64,000 nucleotides of DNA from Streptomyces sp. NBC_01446 (GCF_026340095.1 NZ_JAPEPO010000001.1:4359501-4423500); one strand, 5' to 3'. Shown: positions 15,563 to 25,780, counted from the first letter of the stretch. Made by a program: numbers and translations. The notes: generated by a model from the letters alone, not told the origin.

Positions 15563-15916
15563 GTGGTGGGCGTTGTGCTGATGTCGGCTTTCGGCGGCTT
15601 GATGTGGCTGCTCTACACCGCCATGCTCGTGCTCGCGGTGGTTGCTCTGGTGATGGCCGCGTTCTCGCGCGAGGACGCGTTCCGCGCGGCGGACAAGCAG
15701 AACAAGATGTTCTGGCTGATCATCCTCGGCATCGCGGTCGCGGTGAATCTGCTCGTCCCGATGCTGTTCCTCCAGCTCGCGGGGCTCGTCGCGACGATCG
15801 TCTTCTTCGTGGACGTGCGGCCCGCGCTCCAGCAGGTGTCGGGCGGCGGCCGGGGCCGCCGTGGCGGCGGCTCCAGCAGTGACGGCCCGTACGGGCCGTA
15901 CAACGGCGGGCGCTGA
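15563..15916 (+). CDS. DUF2516-family small membrane protein (Rv0476-like)
   Basis: A 117-residue protein with about three hydrophobic segments (residues 8-33, 50-67, 68-85) around a conserved polar loop, AFRAADKQNKMFW, and a Gly/Arg/Ser-rich soluble tail. Its position after the XRE and HBHA-like genes matches mycobacterial synteny. The start could be GTG 15563, GTG 15566 or ATG 15581; no strong ribosome site decides. Function unknown. Confidence 0.75.
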   Translation: MVGVVLMSAFGGLMWLLYTAMLVLAVVALVMAAFSREDAFRAADKQNKMFWLIILGIAVAVNLLVPMLFLQLAGLVATIVFFVDVRPALQQVSGGGRGRRGGGSSSDGPYGPYNGGR

Positions 15917-15957
15917 GCCCTCCGGGTCCCGGGGCGCGGTCGCCCCCGGATCAGGGG

Positions 15958-17256
15958 CTAGTTCCCCCGGTCCAGGAGGACGACTGCCACGTCGTCCGTG
16001 AGGTCGCCGCCGTTGAGGTCGCGGGCCTCGTTCACCGTCGCGTCGATGAGTTCCTCGCCGCGCAGCCCCTCAGTGAGCCTGCGGCGCACCATGTCCACCA
16101 TGCCGTCCTGGCCCAGGCGCTGCTTGCCGTCGCCGACCCGTCCCTCGATCAGGCCGTCCGTGTAGAGCATCAGGCTCCACGTCGGGCCGAGCTCGACCTG
16201 GCGGCGCGGCCAGCGGGCGCGCGGCAGCAGACCGAGCGCCGGGCCGTTGTCCTCGTACGGGAGCAGCTCGGCGCGCCGCCCCGGGCGCGCTATCAGCGGC
16301 GACGGGTGGCCCGCCAGGCACAGGCCCGCGCGGCGGCCGTCGGGGGAGATGTCGACCGTGCACAGCGTCGCGAAGATCTCGTCGTCAGCCCGCTCGTGTT
16401 CGAGGACCTGCTGGAGCGTGGAGAGCAGTTCGTCGCCGCACAGGCCGGCGAACGTCAGCGCCCGCCAGGCGATGCGCAGCTCGACACCGAGCGCCGCCTC
16501 GTCGGGGCCGTGCCCGCAGACATCGCCGATCATGGCGTGCACCGTGCCGTCGGGCGTGCGGACGGCGTCGTAGAAGTCGCCGCCGAGCAGCGCGCGGGAG
16601 CGGCCGGGGCGGTAGCGGGCCGCGAAACGCAGCGGGGAGCCGTCCAGGAGCGGCGTCGGGAGGAGGCCGCGCTCCAGGCGGGCGTTCTCCTGGGCGCGCA
16701 GCCGGGACTCGGCGAGCTTGCGCTGGGCGACGTCGGCGCGCCTGCGCTCGACGGCGTAGCGCACGGCGCGGCCCAGCAGGCGGCCGTCCAGCTCGTCGCG
16801 GAACAGATAGTCCTGGGCGCCGACGCGCACGGCCTCGGCGCCGCGCTCCGCGTCGCCGGACGCGGTGAGGGCGAGGACGGCGTGCCGCGGCGCGAGGCGC
16901 AGGACGTGCCGGAGCGTCTCCAGCTCGTCGGCGTCCGTGGCCGCGCCGGGCGCGGGCAGGGCGAGGTCGAGCAGGATGCAGTGGACGTCGTCGGTGAGGA
17001 GCCGCTCGGCCTCGGTGAGGTTGCGGGCGGTACGGACGCGGATCGGCTTGCCGGCCGAGTCGGTCAGTTCGGGCACGCCGAGGGAGGCGGTGGGGTCGTC
17101 CTCGATGACGAGGAGCGTCAGAGGGCCACCTCCGCCGCTCTGGGCGCCGGAGGCCGTGGGCTGCCGGGGCAGCGTGACGGGCGGCGTCGGCACTGTCGGA
17201 GCCTGACCACCTTCCACGGCCGGGATAGCTCTCTGCCGCGGTACGGGTACGGGCAT
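15958..17256 (-). CDS. Response regulator with PP2C (SpoIIE/RsbU-type) phosphatase output domain
   Basis: A 432-residue protein. The receiver domain covers residues about 50-170 (LLVIEDDPTAS, phospho-acceptor Asp in CILLDLALP, Lys replaced near RDELD). A coiled linker follows, then the PP2C domain at about 205-430 (LLGGDFYDAV, GDVCGHGPDEAALG, GGDLTDDVAVVLLDR). Such proteins dephosphorylate anti-anti-sigma factors in partner-switching stress pathways. The ATG at 17256 has AAGGA 8 nt upstream. No kinase or anti-sigma gene is adjacent. Confidence 0.85.
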   Translation of the reverse strand: MPVPVPRQRAIPAVEGGQAPTVPTPPVTLPRQPTASGAQSGGGGPLTLLVIEDDPTASLGVPELTDSAGKPIRVRTARNLTEAERLLTDDVHCILLDLALPAPGAATDADELETLRHVLRLAPRHAVLALTASGDAERGAEAVRVGAQDYLFRDELDGRLLGRAVRYAVERRRADVAQRKLAESRLRAQENARLERGLLPTPLLDGSPLRFAARYRPGRSRALLGGDFYDAVRTPDGTVHAMIGDVCGHGPDEAALGVELRIAWRALTFAGLCGDELLSTLQQVLEHERADDEIFATLCTVDISPDGRRAGLCLAGHPSPLIARPGRRAELLPYEDNGPALGLLPRARWPRRQVELGPTWSLMLYTDGLIEGRVGDGKQRLGQDGMVDMVRRRLTEGLRGEELIDATVNEARDLNGGDLTDDVAVVLLDRGN

Positions 17257-17531
17257 CGCTCGGTTCCTTCCCTCCCCCCGAGGGCGTGGTGGGGCGAAGG
17301 ATCGTCGCACCACCGACGGTGGACCTTAGCGGTAGGCGGCGTCGCAACGGAATGGTGAGAGGCAAACCGCCACTGTCATATGCCGCCTCAGTCAACGGAA
17401 TTGGGCACGCCAAAGGGCCCATCGGCGGATTTGGGGATGACGAAGGTCACGTCGGTTCACTGCAACCGGAGGCGTAGGAGTGCGGTGGGTCACGTGGCCC
17501 AGCTCACGACGACGACGCCCCCCGCGGCCCT

Positions 17532-18593
17532 TTACGCGTCCGGCCGGACGACCCCGAGGATCGTCATCGAGCCCGCGCCCGCGATCGTGACGTTCCGCCC
17601 GGGGCGCGGCGCGTGCACGATGGCGCCGTCCCCTACGTACATCCCGACGTGGCTGGCGTCGTCGTGGTAGATGATCAGGTCGCCGGGGCGCATGTCCTTG
17701 ATGTCGATGTGCTTGAGCTGCTTCCACTGCTCCTGCGAGGTCCGCGGGATCGGCCGTCCGGCCGCCGACCACGCCTGGGAGGTCAGGCCCGAGCAGTCGT
17801 AGGAGCCGGGACCCTCGGCGCCCCACACGTACGGCTTGCCGAGCTGGCCGGTGGCGAACGCGACCGCCTTCTTGCCCCGCGCCGACGCGCTGCCCTTGAT
17901 GTCCTTCAGGACCCCCGAGCTGAGCCAGGCCGTCTGCTGCTTGTACTCGGCCTGCTGCTCCAGCTCCTTCAGCCGCTCCCGCTCCTTCTTCTCGAGCTGC
18001 GACTCGAGCTTCTCGGCGGCCGCGATCTTGCTCTTGATCTTCTTCTGCGCCCGGGCCTTCTCCTTGCGGCCGGCCTCGAGCTCCTTCCAGTTCCGCGTGG
18101 CGTCCTGGGCGTATGTCTGCAGGTCCTCCTGCGTCCGGGCCATCTCGCCCAGGAGTCCCTTGGTGGCGTGCTGCCCCTGCCGCATCCGGTCCGCACCGTC
18201 CAGGAACCGCGAGGGGTCGTCCGAGAGCATCAGCTGCGCCTCCGGCGGCATCCCGCCGTCGCGGTACTGCTGGCGGGCCGCGGCGCCCGCGCGGGACTTC
18301 AGCCGGTCCAGCTTCTTCTGGCCGGCGACGATGTCCTTGGCCAGCCGGACGATCTGTCCCGACTGCTTCTCGGCCTTCTCCTCGGCCGCGTTGTACGCCT
18401 CCGTGGCGACGGCCGCGTCGTGGTAGAGCCCGTCGAGCTCGGCGCGGACCTGCTCAAGGTCCCTGCTCCTGTCGGACGTTGACGGCGGCGCGGGCCGCGC
18501 GGGACTCGCGTACGCGGCGCCTGGCGCCGTCAGTACGGTCAACGCGCTGACCAGTGCCACGGCCGCCATGACTGTCGTGCTCCGCCTGCTCAT
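17532..18593 (-). CDS. Secreted NlpC/P60 peptidoglycan endopeptidase with coiled-coil domain
   Basis: A 353-residue protein: signal peptide (residues 1-29, cut near AYAS), a long coiled coil (about 40-225), then an NlpC/P60 domain. The catalytic Cys is in YDCSGL, with His in DASHVGMYVG and a third polar residue in VHAPRPG. It probably cleaves peptide stems in the cell wall, with the coiled coil restraining the active site as in RipA-like proteins. GGAG lies about 5 nt before the ATG. A GTAACTTACG element lies about 50 bp upstream. Confidence 0.9.
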   Translation of the reverse strand: MSRRSTTVMAAVALVSALTVLTAPGAAYASPARPAPPSTSDRSRDLEQVRAELDGLYHDAAVATEAYNAAEEKAEKQSGQIVRLAKDIVAGQKKLDRLKSRAGAAARQQYRDGGMPPEAQLMLSDDPSRFLDGADRMRQGQHATKGLLGEMARTQEDLQTYAQDATRNWKELEAGRKEKARAQKKIKSKIAAAEKLESQLEKKERERLKELEQQAEYKQQTAWLSSGVLKDIKGSASARGKKAVAFATGQLGKPYVWGAEGPGSYDCSGLTSQAWSAAGRPIPRTSQEQWKQLKHIDIKDMRPGDLIIYHDDASHVGMYVGDGAIVHAPRPGRNVTIAGAGSMTILGVVRPDA

Positions 18594-18634
18594 CGCGCTC
18601 CGCCCCCAAGCCGTGAAGACTCACCAAAACTGAT

Positions 18635-18653
18635 TTACCGTCAGTAACTTACG
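18635..18653 (-). promoter_or_regulatory. Candidate regulatory element upstream of the NlpC/P60 gene
   Basis: TTACCGTCAGTAA has 4-bp inverted arms (TTAC/GTAA) and overlaps GTAACTTACG at 18644-18653. The same 10-mer occurs at 24820-24829 upstream of the MFS gene at 23470-24744, in the same relation to the gene. Confidence 0.3.
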
Positions 18654-18816
18654 GATGCCCTGGGGATGGTGCCACGCCGGCGCCGAATGTGACAGAGCCG
18701 GGCAACAACTCCCTATCCGCTCCCGGCCCGCCCCATCGGTCCCGCACGCCCCTGCCCCGCACCGTCTGACGTACGACCCCCGGAGATCGTTCCCTCGGGC
18801 TCCGGACACGCCTTCG

Positions 18817-19611
18817 TCAGCCCTGGGGAGCCAACGCCCCCCAGGCGACCGTCACTTCCCCCTGCCGCCAGCGCGCGGGCCGGTCGAGCACCGGCCAGTC
18901 CGCGCTCAGCGCCCGTGCCGTCCGGATCCACCGCTGCCGCGCCCCGTACGAGGCATAGGGGGCGGCCGCCGCCCAGGCGCGGTCGAAGTCGCGCAGGAAC
19001 GCGTGGACCGGCTCGCCCGGCACGTTGCGGTGGATCAGCGCCTTGGGGAGGCGCTCGGCGAGGTCGGAGGGGCGGTCGAGGGAGCCGAGGCGGGTCGCGA
19101 AGGTGACCGTGCGGGGGCCCTCGGGTCCGAGCGCCACCCACACGTGGCGGCGGCCGATCTCGTCGCAGGTCCCCTCGACCAGGAGCCCGCCGGGCGCGAG
19201 CCGTGCGGTCAGCCGCCGCCATACGCCGGCGACCTGGTCCTCGTCGTACTGGCGCAGCACGTTCGCGGCCCTGATCAGGAGCGGGTCGTGGGGGAGGGGC
19301 ACCTCGAAGCCGCCGTGGCGGAAGGTGAGGCCGTCCTCTTCGTAGGGGAGGGCGGCGGCGACCCGCGCGGGCTCGATCTCGATGCCCACCACGCGCGCGC
19401 GTGGCGCCACGGTGCGCAGTCGGTGCAGCAGCTCGACCGCGGTCCAGGGCGCGGCTCCGTAGCCGAGGTCGACGGCGACGGGGTGGTCGGCGCGGCGCAG
19501 GGCGGCGCCGTGCGTGGCCGCGATCCAGCGGTCCATGCGACGCAGGCGATTGGGGTTGGTGGTCCCACGGGTGACCGTTCCCACGGGGCGGGACGGGGGG
19601 CGCGGGCTCAT
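18817..19611 (-). CDS. SAM-dependent methyltransferase-like protein
   Basis: A 264-residue class I methyltransferase fold: AVDLGYGAAPWTAVELLHRL is the SAM-binding loop (near residue 45), VGIEIEPARV the second strand, and LAPGGLLVEGTCDEIGRR the fourth-strand region. TACCCT lies 7 nt before the ATG (leaderless). It is divergent from mshA. The substrate is unknown. Confidence 0.75.
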   Translation of the reverse strand: MSPRPPSRPVGTVTRGTTNPNRLRRMDRWIAATHGAALRRADHPVAVDLGYGAAPWTAVELLHRLRTVAPRARVVGIEIEPARVAAALPYEEDGLTFRHGGFEVPLPHDPLLIRAANVLRQYDEDQVAGVWRRLTARLAPGGLLVEGTCDEIGRRHVWVALGPEGPRTVTFATRLGSLDRPSDLAERLPKALIHRNVPGEPVHAFLRDFDRAWAAAAPYASYGARQRWIRTARALSADWPVLDRPARWRQGEVTVAWGALAPQG

Positions 19612-19800
19612 GGGTACGAGGGTATGCGCCCGCCCCGGGCGCCCCAGGGTTGAGTCCCCGCCGGTAATGATTCGGCAAAACGGAAATGGAGCGGAGACCT
19701 CCGGTGTTGGAGGGGCTGAAGGAGGGTTCGTGCCCGGGCTCCGTGCCCGCGGTTCCGCGCCCCCCGACGGAGTCGTGCCCGCAACAAGGAGGACCGCCAC

Positions 19801-21150
19801 GTGAGCCAGTACGTGTCCAGGCTCCGCCGTTCCGGGGCCTCGTCCCCGCGGCTCAGGTTCCCCGGCGCGCACCGCAGACCGCGTCGCGTGGCCATGCTGA
19901 GCGTGCACACGTCACCGCTCCACCAGCCCGGCACGGGCGACGCGGGCGGCATGAACGTCTACATCGTCGAACTCGCCAAGCGCCTCGCCGCGATCAACAT
20001 CGAGGTCGAGATCTTCACGCGCGCCACGACCGGCGCGCTGCCCCCCTCCGTCGAGCTGGCGCCCGGCGTCCTGGTCCGGCACGTGGACGCGGGTCCGTAC
20101 GAAGGTCTCGCCAAGGAGGACCTGCCGGCCCAGCTGTGCGCCTTCACGCACGGCGTGATGCAGGCCTGGGCGGGCCACCGGCCGGGCTACTACGACCTCG
20201 TCCACTCGCACTACTGGCTCTCCGGTCACGTCGGCTGGCTGGCCGCCGAGCGCTGGGGCGTCCCCCTCGTGCATGCCATGCACACCATGGCCAAGGTCAA
20301 GAACGCCGCGCTCGCCGCGGGAGACACCCCCGAACCCGCCGCGCGCGTCATCGGCGAGACCCAGATCGTCCGCGCCGCCGACCGCCTCATCGCGAACACC
20401 GCGGAGGAGGCCGACGAGCTCGTACGCCACTACGAGGCGGACGCCGCCAAGGTCGCTGTCGTCCACCCCGGCGTGAACCTGGACCGCTTCCGTCCTGCCG
20501 ACGGCCGCGCCGCCGCCCGGCAGCGTCTCGGCCTGCCCCAGGACGCCCTCATCCCGCTCTTCGCGGGCCGCATCCAGCCTCTCAAGGCGCCGGACATCCT
20601 GCTCAGGGCCGTCGCCGTCCTCCTCGACGAGCGGCCCGAGCTGCGCTCGCGGATGGTCGTGCCCGTGGTGGGCGGCCCCAGCGGCAGCGGTCTGGCCAAG
20701 CCGGAGGGGCTGCAGAAGCTCGCCGCCAAGCTCGGCATCGGGGACGTCGTCCGCTTCCGCCCGCCGGTCGGGCAGGACCAGCTCGCGGACTGGTTCCGTG
20801 CGGCCTCCGTCCTCGTCATGCCGTCGTACAGCGAGTCCTTCGGGCTCGTCGCCATAGAGGCGCAGGCGGCCGGTACGCCGGTGATCGCGGCCGCGGTCGG
20901 CGGTCTGCCCGTCGCCGTGCGCGACGAGACGACCGGCTTCCTTGTCCCGGGTCACGACCCGGCGTCGTACGCGCGCAGGCTGGGCGAGTTCGCCGACCGT
21001 CCACAGCTTGTGGACAGCATGGGCGCCGCGGCCGCGGCGCACGCGCAGGGCTTCGGGTGGGACACCGCGGCCTCCGCGACGGCCGATGTGTACACGGCGG
21101 CCACCTACGAGCACCGCCACCCCCGTCACGTACCCTCGCTGCATGGCTGA
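19801..21150 (+). CDS. mshA: D-inositol-3-phosphate glycosyltransferase MshA (mycothiol biosynthesis)
   Basis: A 449-residue GT4 glycosyltransferase that transfers GlcNAc from UDP-GlcNAc to 1L-myo-inositol 1-phosphate, the first step of mycothiol synthesis. Diagnostic segments are [20 protein letters not shown] near the N-terminus, [20 protein letters not shown] and the C-terminal EX7E motif [14 protein letters not shown] start with AAGGAGG 8 nt upstream. Its stop overlaps the start of the YbjN gene. Confidence 0.95.
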   Translation: MSQYVSRLRRSGASSPRLRFPGAHRRPRRVAMLSVHTSPLHQPGTGDAGGMNVYIVELAKRLAAINIEVEIFTRATTGALPPSVELAPGVLVRHVDAGPYEGLAKEDLPAQLCAFTHGVMQAWAGHRPGYYDLVHSHYWLSGHVGWLAAERWGVPLVHAMHTMAKVKNAALAAGDTPEPAARVIGETQIVRAADRLIANTAEEADELVRHYEADAAKVAVVHPGVNLDRFRPADGRAAARQRLGLPQDALIPLFAGRIQPLKAPDILLRAVAVLLDERPELRSRMVVPVVGGPSGSGLAKPEGLQKLAAKLGIGDVVRFRPPVGQDQLADWFRAASVLVMPSYSESFGLVAIEAQAAGTPVIAAAVGGLPVAVRDETTGFLVPGHDPASYARRLGEFADRPQLVDSMGAAAAAHAQGFGWDTAASATADVYTAATYEHRHPRHVPSLHG

Positions 21151-21652
21151 CAGCACCATGGCCGGCGCGGCGGCGGTCATCGAGCAGGTCCTCACCGAGG
21201 CCGAGCTCGAGTGGGAGAGCCCCGAGCCCGGCTCGTCGTACGTCGTGAAGCTGCCCGGGACGCGCAAGCTGTCGACGACGCTCTCGCTGCTCGTCGGCAA
21301 GCACTCGCTCTCGCTGAACGCGTTCGTGATCCGGCACCCGGACGAGAACGAGCAGGGTGTCCACCGCTGGCTCCTGGAGCGCAATCTCCGTCTGTACGGC
21401 GTGAGTTACGCGGTCGACCAGCTCGGCGACGTCTACCTCACGGGCAAGCTGCCCCTCGCGGCCGTCACTCCGGACGAGGTCGACCGCCTCCTCGGCTCGG
21501 TCCTGGAGGCCGCGGACGGCGCGTTCAACACGCTCCTTGAGCTCGGTTTCGCGAGCGCGATCCGCCGCGAGTACGCCTGGCGGGTGTCGCGCGGGGAGTC
21601 CACGCGCAACCTCGACGCGTTCACGAATCTGACCCAGCGCCCCGCCAAGTAG
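21143..21652 (+). CDS. YbjN-domain protein
   Basis: A 169-residue soluble protein with the YbjN fold (related to type III secretion chaperone-like folds): [20 protein letters not shown], then [21 protein letters not shown]. It overlaps the end of mshA by 8 nt, with TACCCT 6 nt before the ATG, so it has its own leaderless promoter inside mshA. Function unknown; the neighbourhood next to mshA is conserved in actinomycetes, as I recall. Confidence 0.8.
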   Translation: MADSTMAGAAAVIEQVLTEAELEWESPEPGSSYVVKLPGTRKLSTTLSLLVGKHSLSLNAFVIRHPDENEQGVHRWLLERNLRLYGVSYAVDQLGDVYLTGKLPLAAVTPDEVDRLLGSVLEAADGAFNTLLELGFASAIRREYAWRVSRGESTRNLDAFTNLTQRPAK

Positions 21653-21792
21653 CGCCTCTCTCCTGCCGGTTGACTGTTGCGCGACCCCTTCCGCCGCAGG
21701 GGTCGCCGTGGCATGCTCGCGGCCGACGCGGACATGAACGACGTTCACATCTTTGAACGTCCTCGAACTGAATCGTGCGGAGGGTGGCGACG

Positions 21793-23466
21793 GTGGAGAA
21801 CCTCAGTCGACGCGGGTTGTTGGGCGGCGCGATAGCGGTGGCGGCCGTGACGGTGACGGGAACCGGCGCGCGGGCCGCCACGGCACCGTCCGGTGAAGTC
21901 CCGCCCATCTGGCGTGAGTTCACCCGCACCCCCTACACGCACCCGCAGATCCCGTACGTCGGACGGGCCGGATACCGCGGGGGCCGGCGAGGCTTCGCCC
22001 GCCCCCGCGTCGTCGCCGACGTCGTACGCGACTACGGCGCGCGCCCCGACGGCTCGGCCGACGCCGCCCCCGCGATCAACCGGGCCCTCGCCGACGCCGG
22101 ACGGGCCGGCGGGGGCACGGTCCACCTGCCCCCGGGCACGTACCGCATCGACGACCTCATCCACATCGGCCACTCCGGCGTCGTCCTGCGCGGCGCGGGC
22201 AGCACCCGCACCAAGCTGTACGCGACCCGCAGCCTCACCGAACTCGTCGGCGTCTACGGCTCCCGCTACGGCGGCGACAAGTCCAGCTGGTCCTGGGCGG
22301 GCGGCCTGATCTGGCTCTGCCCCGAGGACCGCTTCCGCACCCTCACCGACGCGATCAGGGCCAAGGCCTGGCCCTTCGAGGGCTGGACGGGCAACAAGCG
22401 CGACGAGTGGGACACGCTGACGGCGGTCGAGCCCGCCGCCCGCGGCTCCTGGTCGGTGACCGTCGCGGACGCGTCCCGCCTGTCCCGCGGCGACCTGGTC
22501 CTCCTGCGCCTCGCCGACGACCCCGGCCACACCCTCCTCGAACACATGGCGGGCGGCGGCGCGGGCCCCGAGGCGTACTTCTGGGACGACAAGACCAAGC
22601 TGACCTCGTACGTGCCCTATGAATGGCCCGTACGGATCGCCTCCGTGCACGACCGTCGCGTCACGCTCGAACGCCCGCTCCCCCTCGACGTACGCCCCGA
22701 GTGGGACCCCCGGCTGACCACGCACGTCGGCGCCCTGACCGGCTCGGGCGTCGAGGCGCTGACCCTCGAAGCCGTCGAGACCCCGCAGTCGCAGCACCTC
22801 CTCGACAAGGGCTACAACGGTGTCGCGTTCCAGTGCGCGTACGACTGCTGGGCCGACGACGTCACCGTGCGCCACGTCGACAACGGCTTCGGCCTGGTCG
22901 CCGCGTCCGCGTGCACGCTGCGCCGCACGCGCGTCGCGGGCCGCGGCTCGCACCACCCCTACTTCTGCCGCGAGGGCTCCCACGACAACCTCGTCGAGTC
23001 GTTCACGATCGAGCAGCGCACCGTCCCCGCCCCCGCCGGCACGCAACTGCACGGCATCAACGTCGAGGGCCTGTCGTCGTACAACGTGTGGTCGCGCGGC
23101 GAGATGGAGATGGGCACGTTCGACTCGCACCGCGGCATGCCCTTCGCGAACGTGCGCACGGACATCACGGTGAACAACAACGGCCGCCACGGAGGGGACT
23201 CCTCGGCGGGACCGCTCTTCGGGGCGCGCTTCACGCACTGGAACATCCGCGTCACGAACCAGCGCGCCGGTCTGATGCGCCTCGACGGACTCGCGCCGTA
23301 CAGCGCGACCGTCGCCGTCAACACGGTCCGCGAGTTCGACCAGACCGACGTCCCGGACTTCACCGGGGATCTGCATGCGCGGCTGGAGCTCTACGGCGAC
23401 GGGGTGTCGGACAGGGTCCGGCCGCGGAACCTGTACGACGCGCAGCGGTCGTCGGTCAGGCGGTGA
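21793..23466 (+). CDS. Tat-exported right-handed beta-helix (pectate-lyase-like) protein
   Basis: About 557 residues. It starts with a twin-arginine signal (SRRGLLGG, then a hydrophobic stretch and ARAATA). DVVRDYGARPDGSADAAPAI is the usual opening of the pectate lyase 3 superfamily, and GGGTVHLPPGTYRI marks the first helix turns. GTG 21793 has GGAGGG 8 nt upstream and gives the normal short Tat n-region; GTG 21775 is an alternative. It is probably an extracellular polysaccharide-active enzyme, substrate unknown. It is convergent with the MFS gene, 3 bp apart. Confidence 0.75.
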   Translation: MENLSRRGLLGGAIAVAAVTVTGTGARAATAPSGEVPPIWREFTRTPYTHPQIPYVGRAGYRGGRRGFARPRVVADVVRDYGARPDGSADAAPAINRALADAGRAGGGTVHLPPGTYRIDDLIHIGHSGVVLRGAGSTRTKLYATRSLTELVGVYGSRYGGDKSSWSWAGGLIWLCPEDRFRTLTDAIRAKAWPFEGWTGNKRDEWDTLTAVEPAARGSWSVTVADASRLSRGDLVLLRLADDPGHTLLEHMAGGGAGPEAYFWDDKTKLTSYVPYEWPVRIASVHDRRVTLERPLPLDVRPEWDPRLTTHVGALTGSGVEALTLEAVETPQSQHLLDKGYNGVAFQCAYDCWADDVTVRHVDNGFGLVAASACTLRRTRVAGRGSHHPYFCREGSHDNLVESFTIEQRTVPAPAGTQLHGINVEGLSSYNVWSRGEMEMGTFDSHRGMPFANVRTDITVNNNGRHGGDSSAGPLFGARFTHWNIRVTNQRAGLMRLDGLAPYSATVAVNTVREFDQTDVPDFTGDLHARLELYGDGVSDRVRPRNLYDAQRSSVRR

Positions 23467-23469
23467 GCG

Positions 23470-24744
23470 TCAGGCGGTGAGCTCGGGCTCGGCCCCGGTC
23501 TTCTCGGGGGTGGGGACGGGAGTGACGGGCTGGTCGTCCGCGGGCAGCCCCCGCATCAGGATCCAGTACCCGGCCGCCGCCACCGTCCCGATCACCGCGC
23601 AGCCCGCCCACAGCCACCCCGCGCCGAACCGGTCGATCGTCACGCCCGACGCGAGCGGCGCGACCAGGGCCGCCACCGACCACGACATGGAGTACATGCC
23701 CTGGTAGCGGCCGCGCCCATGGGTCGGGGCGAGCCGCGCCACCAGGCCGGACTGCGTGGGCGCGTTGACCATCTCGCCGAGCGTCCACACGACGACGATC
23801 AGGGCGTACGCGGCCATCGACCCGGCGAACGCGGTGAGCGCGAAGCCGTAGCCGATGAGGAGGGAGGAGACCGTCAGGAGCCGGCCCGCGTCGCGCTTCT
23901 CGATGAAACGGGTCAGCGGGATCTGCAGCGCCACGATGACGATGCCGTTGACGGCGGCGACGAGCCCGACGTCCGAACTGCTCAGCCCCGCCTGCCCCAT
24001 GACGATGGGCAGCCCGGACGAGGACTGCGTGAAGACGACGGAGATGAGGAACGACAGCCCCACCATCAGCATGTACCGGCCGTCGCGCAGGACGGTCAGC
24101 ATGGTCACGTCGGCGACGGGCGCCGCGTCGGGCCTCGGCTCGGCCCGCTCGGGCCGCGACTCGGGCACCTTCACGAACACCAGGACCGCGCAGGCCAGCG
24201 TCATCGCGGCCTCCAGGAGGAAGCCGGCGGTGTAGCTGGCGGCGACGAGGAAACCGGCGTAGACGGAGGAGACGGCGAAGCCGAGGTTGATGGCCCAGTA
24301 GTTGAGGGAGAAGGCCCGCACACGGTCCTTCGGCGCGACGAGGTCGGCCATCATCGCCTGCACGGCGGGACGCGACGCGTTCGACGCGACGCCGAGCAGG
24401 AAGCCGGTCACCGCGATCCCGGCGGGGTCGCGCACGAAGGCGAGGACGGCGACGGTCGCGGCGGTCGCGAGCTGCGCGCCGAGGAGCGTGGGGCGCCGCC
24501 CGATCCGGTCCGCGAGCACCCCGCCGAGCAGCGACGCGATCATGCCGCCGAGCCCGATGAGCGCGGCGACCAGACCCGCGTACGACGCGGAGAAGTGGCG
24601 CTCGGTGGTCAGGTACAGCGCCATGAACGTGAGGACGAAGCCGCCCAGGCGGTTGATCAGGGTGCTGGTCCACAGCCACCAGAACTGGCGCGGCAGACCG
24701 GACACACTCTCGTGTGCGGCCCGTCTGAGTGCGGTGACGGACAT
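23470..24744 (-). CDS. MFS transporter (DHA1-like)
   Basis: A 424-residue membrane protein of about 12 helices. LGGVLADRIGRRPTLLGAQ is motif A between helices 2 and 3. The ATG at 24744 follows a GGGGGGA ribosome site. It resembles MdtH/YfcJ-type exporters; the substrate is unknown. A GTAACTTACG element stands about 75 bp upstream. Confidence 0.8.
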   Translation of the reverse strand: MSVTALRRAAHESVSGLPRQFWWLWTSTLINRLGGFVLTFMALYLTTERHFSASYAGLVAALIGLGGMIASLLGGVLADRIGRRPTLLGAQLATAATVAVLAFVRDPAGIAVTGFLLGVASNASRPAVQAMMADLVAPKDRVRAFSLNYWAINLGFAVSSVYAGFLVAASYTAGFLLEAAMTLACAVLVFVKVPESRPERAEPRPDAAPVADVTMLTVLRDGRYMLMVGLSFLISVVFTQSSSGLPIVMGQAGLSSSDVGLVAAVNGIVIVALQIPLTRFIEKRDAGRLLTVSSLLIGYGFALTAFAGSMAAYALIVVVWTLGEMVNAPTQSGLVARLAPTHGRGRYQGMYSMSWSVAALVAPLASGVTIDRFGAGWLWAGCAVIGTVAAAGYWILMRGLPADDQPVTPVPTPEKTGAEPELTA

Positions 24745-24970
24745 CGGGACGGATCCCCCCTGGGGCGCGTGCGGCGTGGGTGCGGCCTGAGGGGCCTGTA
24801 AGCGGCGCCGGCCAAGTCCGTAACTTACGTGGGGGAGGGCGGCCGCAGCCACTCAATTGACGATGGCCGTCAATCGTCGGCGGGACCCGCCTCCGTACCG
24901 TCCGGGCCCGTACCGTCCGGCCCGTGGCCGGGCGCGCAGGGCGCCGGAGGCTTGGATTAGGCTCAGAGCC

Positions 24971-25732
24971 ATGGCCGACGCACCGTACAAGCTGATCCTC
25001 CTCCGCCACGGCGAGAGCGAATGGAACGCGAAGAACCTGTTCACCGGTTGGGTGGACGTCAATCTCAACGAGAAGGGCGAGAAGGAGGCAGTCCGCGGCG
25101 GTGAGCTGCTCAAGGACGCAGGCCTGCTCCCCGACGTCGTCCACACCTCGCTCCAGAAGCGCGCGATCCGCACGGCCCAGCTGTCGCTGGAGGCCGCGGA
25201 CCGCCACTGGATCCCCGTCCACCGCTCCTGGCGCCTGAACGAGCGGCACTACGGTGCGCTCCAGGGCAAGGACAAGGCGCAGACCCTGGCCGAGTTCGGC
25301 GAGGAGCAGTTCATGCTCTGGCGCCGCTCGTACGACACCCCGCCGCCGCCGCTGGCCCGCGACGCGGAGTACTCCCAGTTCGACGACGCGCGCTACGCGA
25401 CCCTCCCGCCGGAGCTGCGCCCGCAGACGGAGTGCCTCAAGGACGTCGTCGTCCGCATGCTCCCGTACTGGTTCGACGGCATCGTCCCGGACCTCCTGGA
25501 CGGCAAGACGGTCCTGGTCGCGGCCCACGGCAACAGCCTGCGCGCCCTGGTCAAGCACCTCGACGGCATCTCCGACGCCGACATCGCGGGCCTGAACATC
25601 CCGACGGGCATCCCGCTGTCCTACGAGCTCGACGCGGACTTCAAGCCCCTGAACCCGGGCGGCACGTACCTGGACCCGGACGCGGCCGCGGCCGCGATCG
25701 AGGCGGTCAAGAACCAGGGCAAGAAGAAGTAG
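24971..25732 (+). CDS. gpmA: 2,3-bisphosphoglycerate-dependent phosphoglycerate mutase
   Basis: A 253-residue cofactor-dependent mutase interconverting 3- and 2-phosphoglycerate in glycolysis. The phosphohistidine motif is [10 protein letters not shown] (residues about 10-19), with [12 protein letters not shown] and the second catalytic His in [15 protein letters not shown]. It ends in a Lys tail. TAGGCT lies 7 nt before the ATG (leaderless). Confidence 0.95.
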   Translation: MADAPYKLILLRHGESEWNAKNLFTGWVDVNLNEKGEKEAVRGGELLKDAGLLPDVVHTSLQKRAIRTAQLSLEAADRHWIPVHRSWRLNERHYGALQGKDKAQTLAEFGEEQFMLWRRSYDTPPPPLARDAEYSQFDDARYATLPPELRPQTECLKDVVVRMLPYWFDGIVPDLLDGKTVLVAAHGNSLRALVKHLDGISDADIAGLNIPTGIPLSYELDADFKPLNPGGTYLDPDAAAAAIEAVKNQGKKK

Positions 25733-25745
25733 CCTTCCCGATCGT

Positions 25746-25780
25746 GCCCCTGAGCTGCGCATACGGCGCGGCTCAGGGGC
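25746..25780 (+). terminator. Terminator of gpmA
   Basis: GCCCCTGAGC (25746-25755) pairs with GCTCAGGGGC (25771-25780) and is followed by GTTTTC. Confidence 0.7.
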
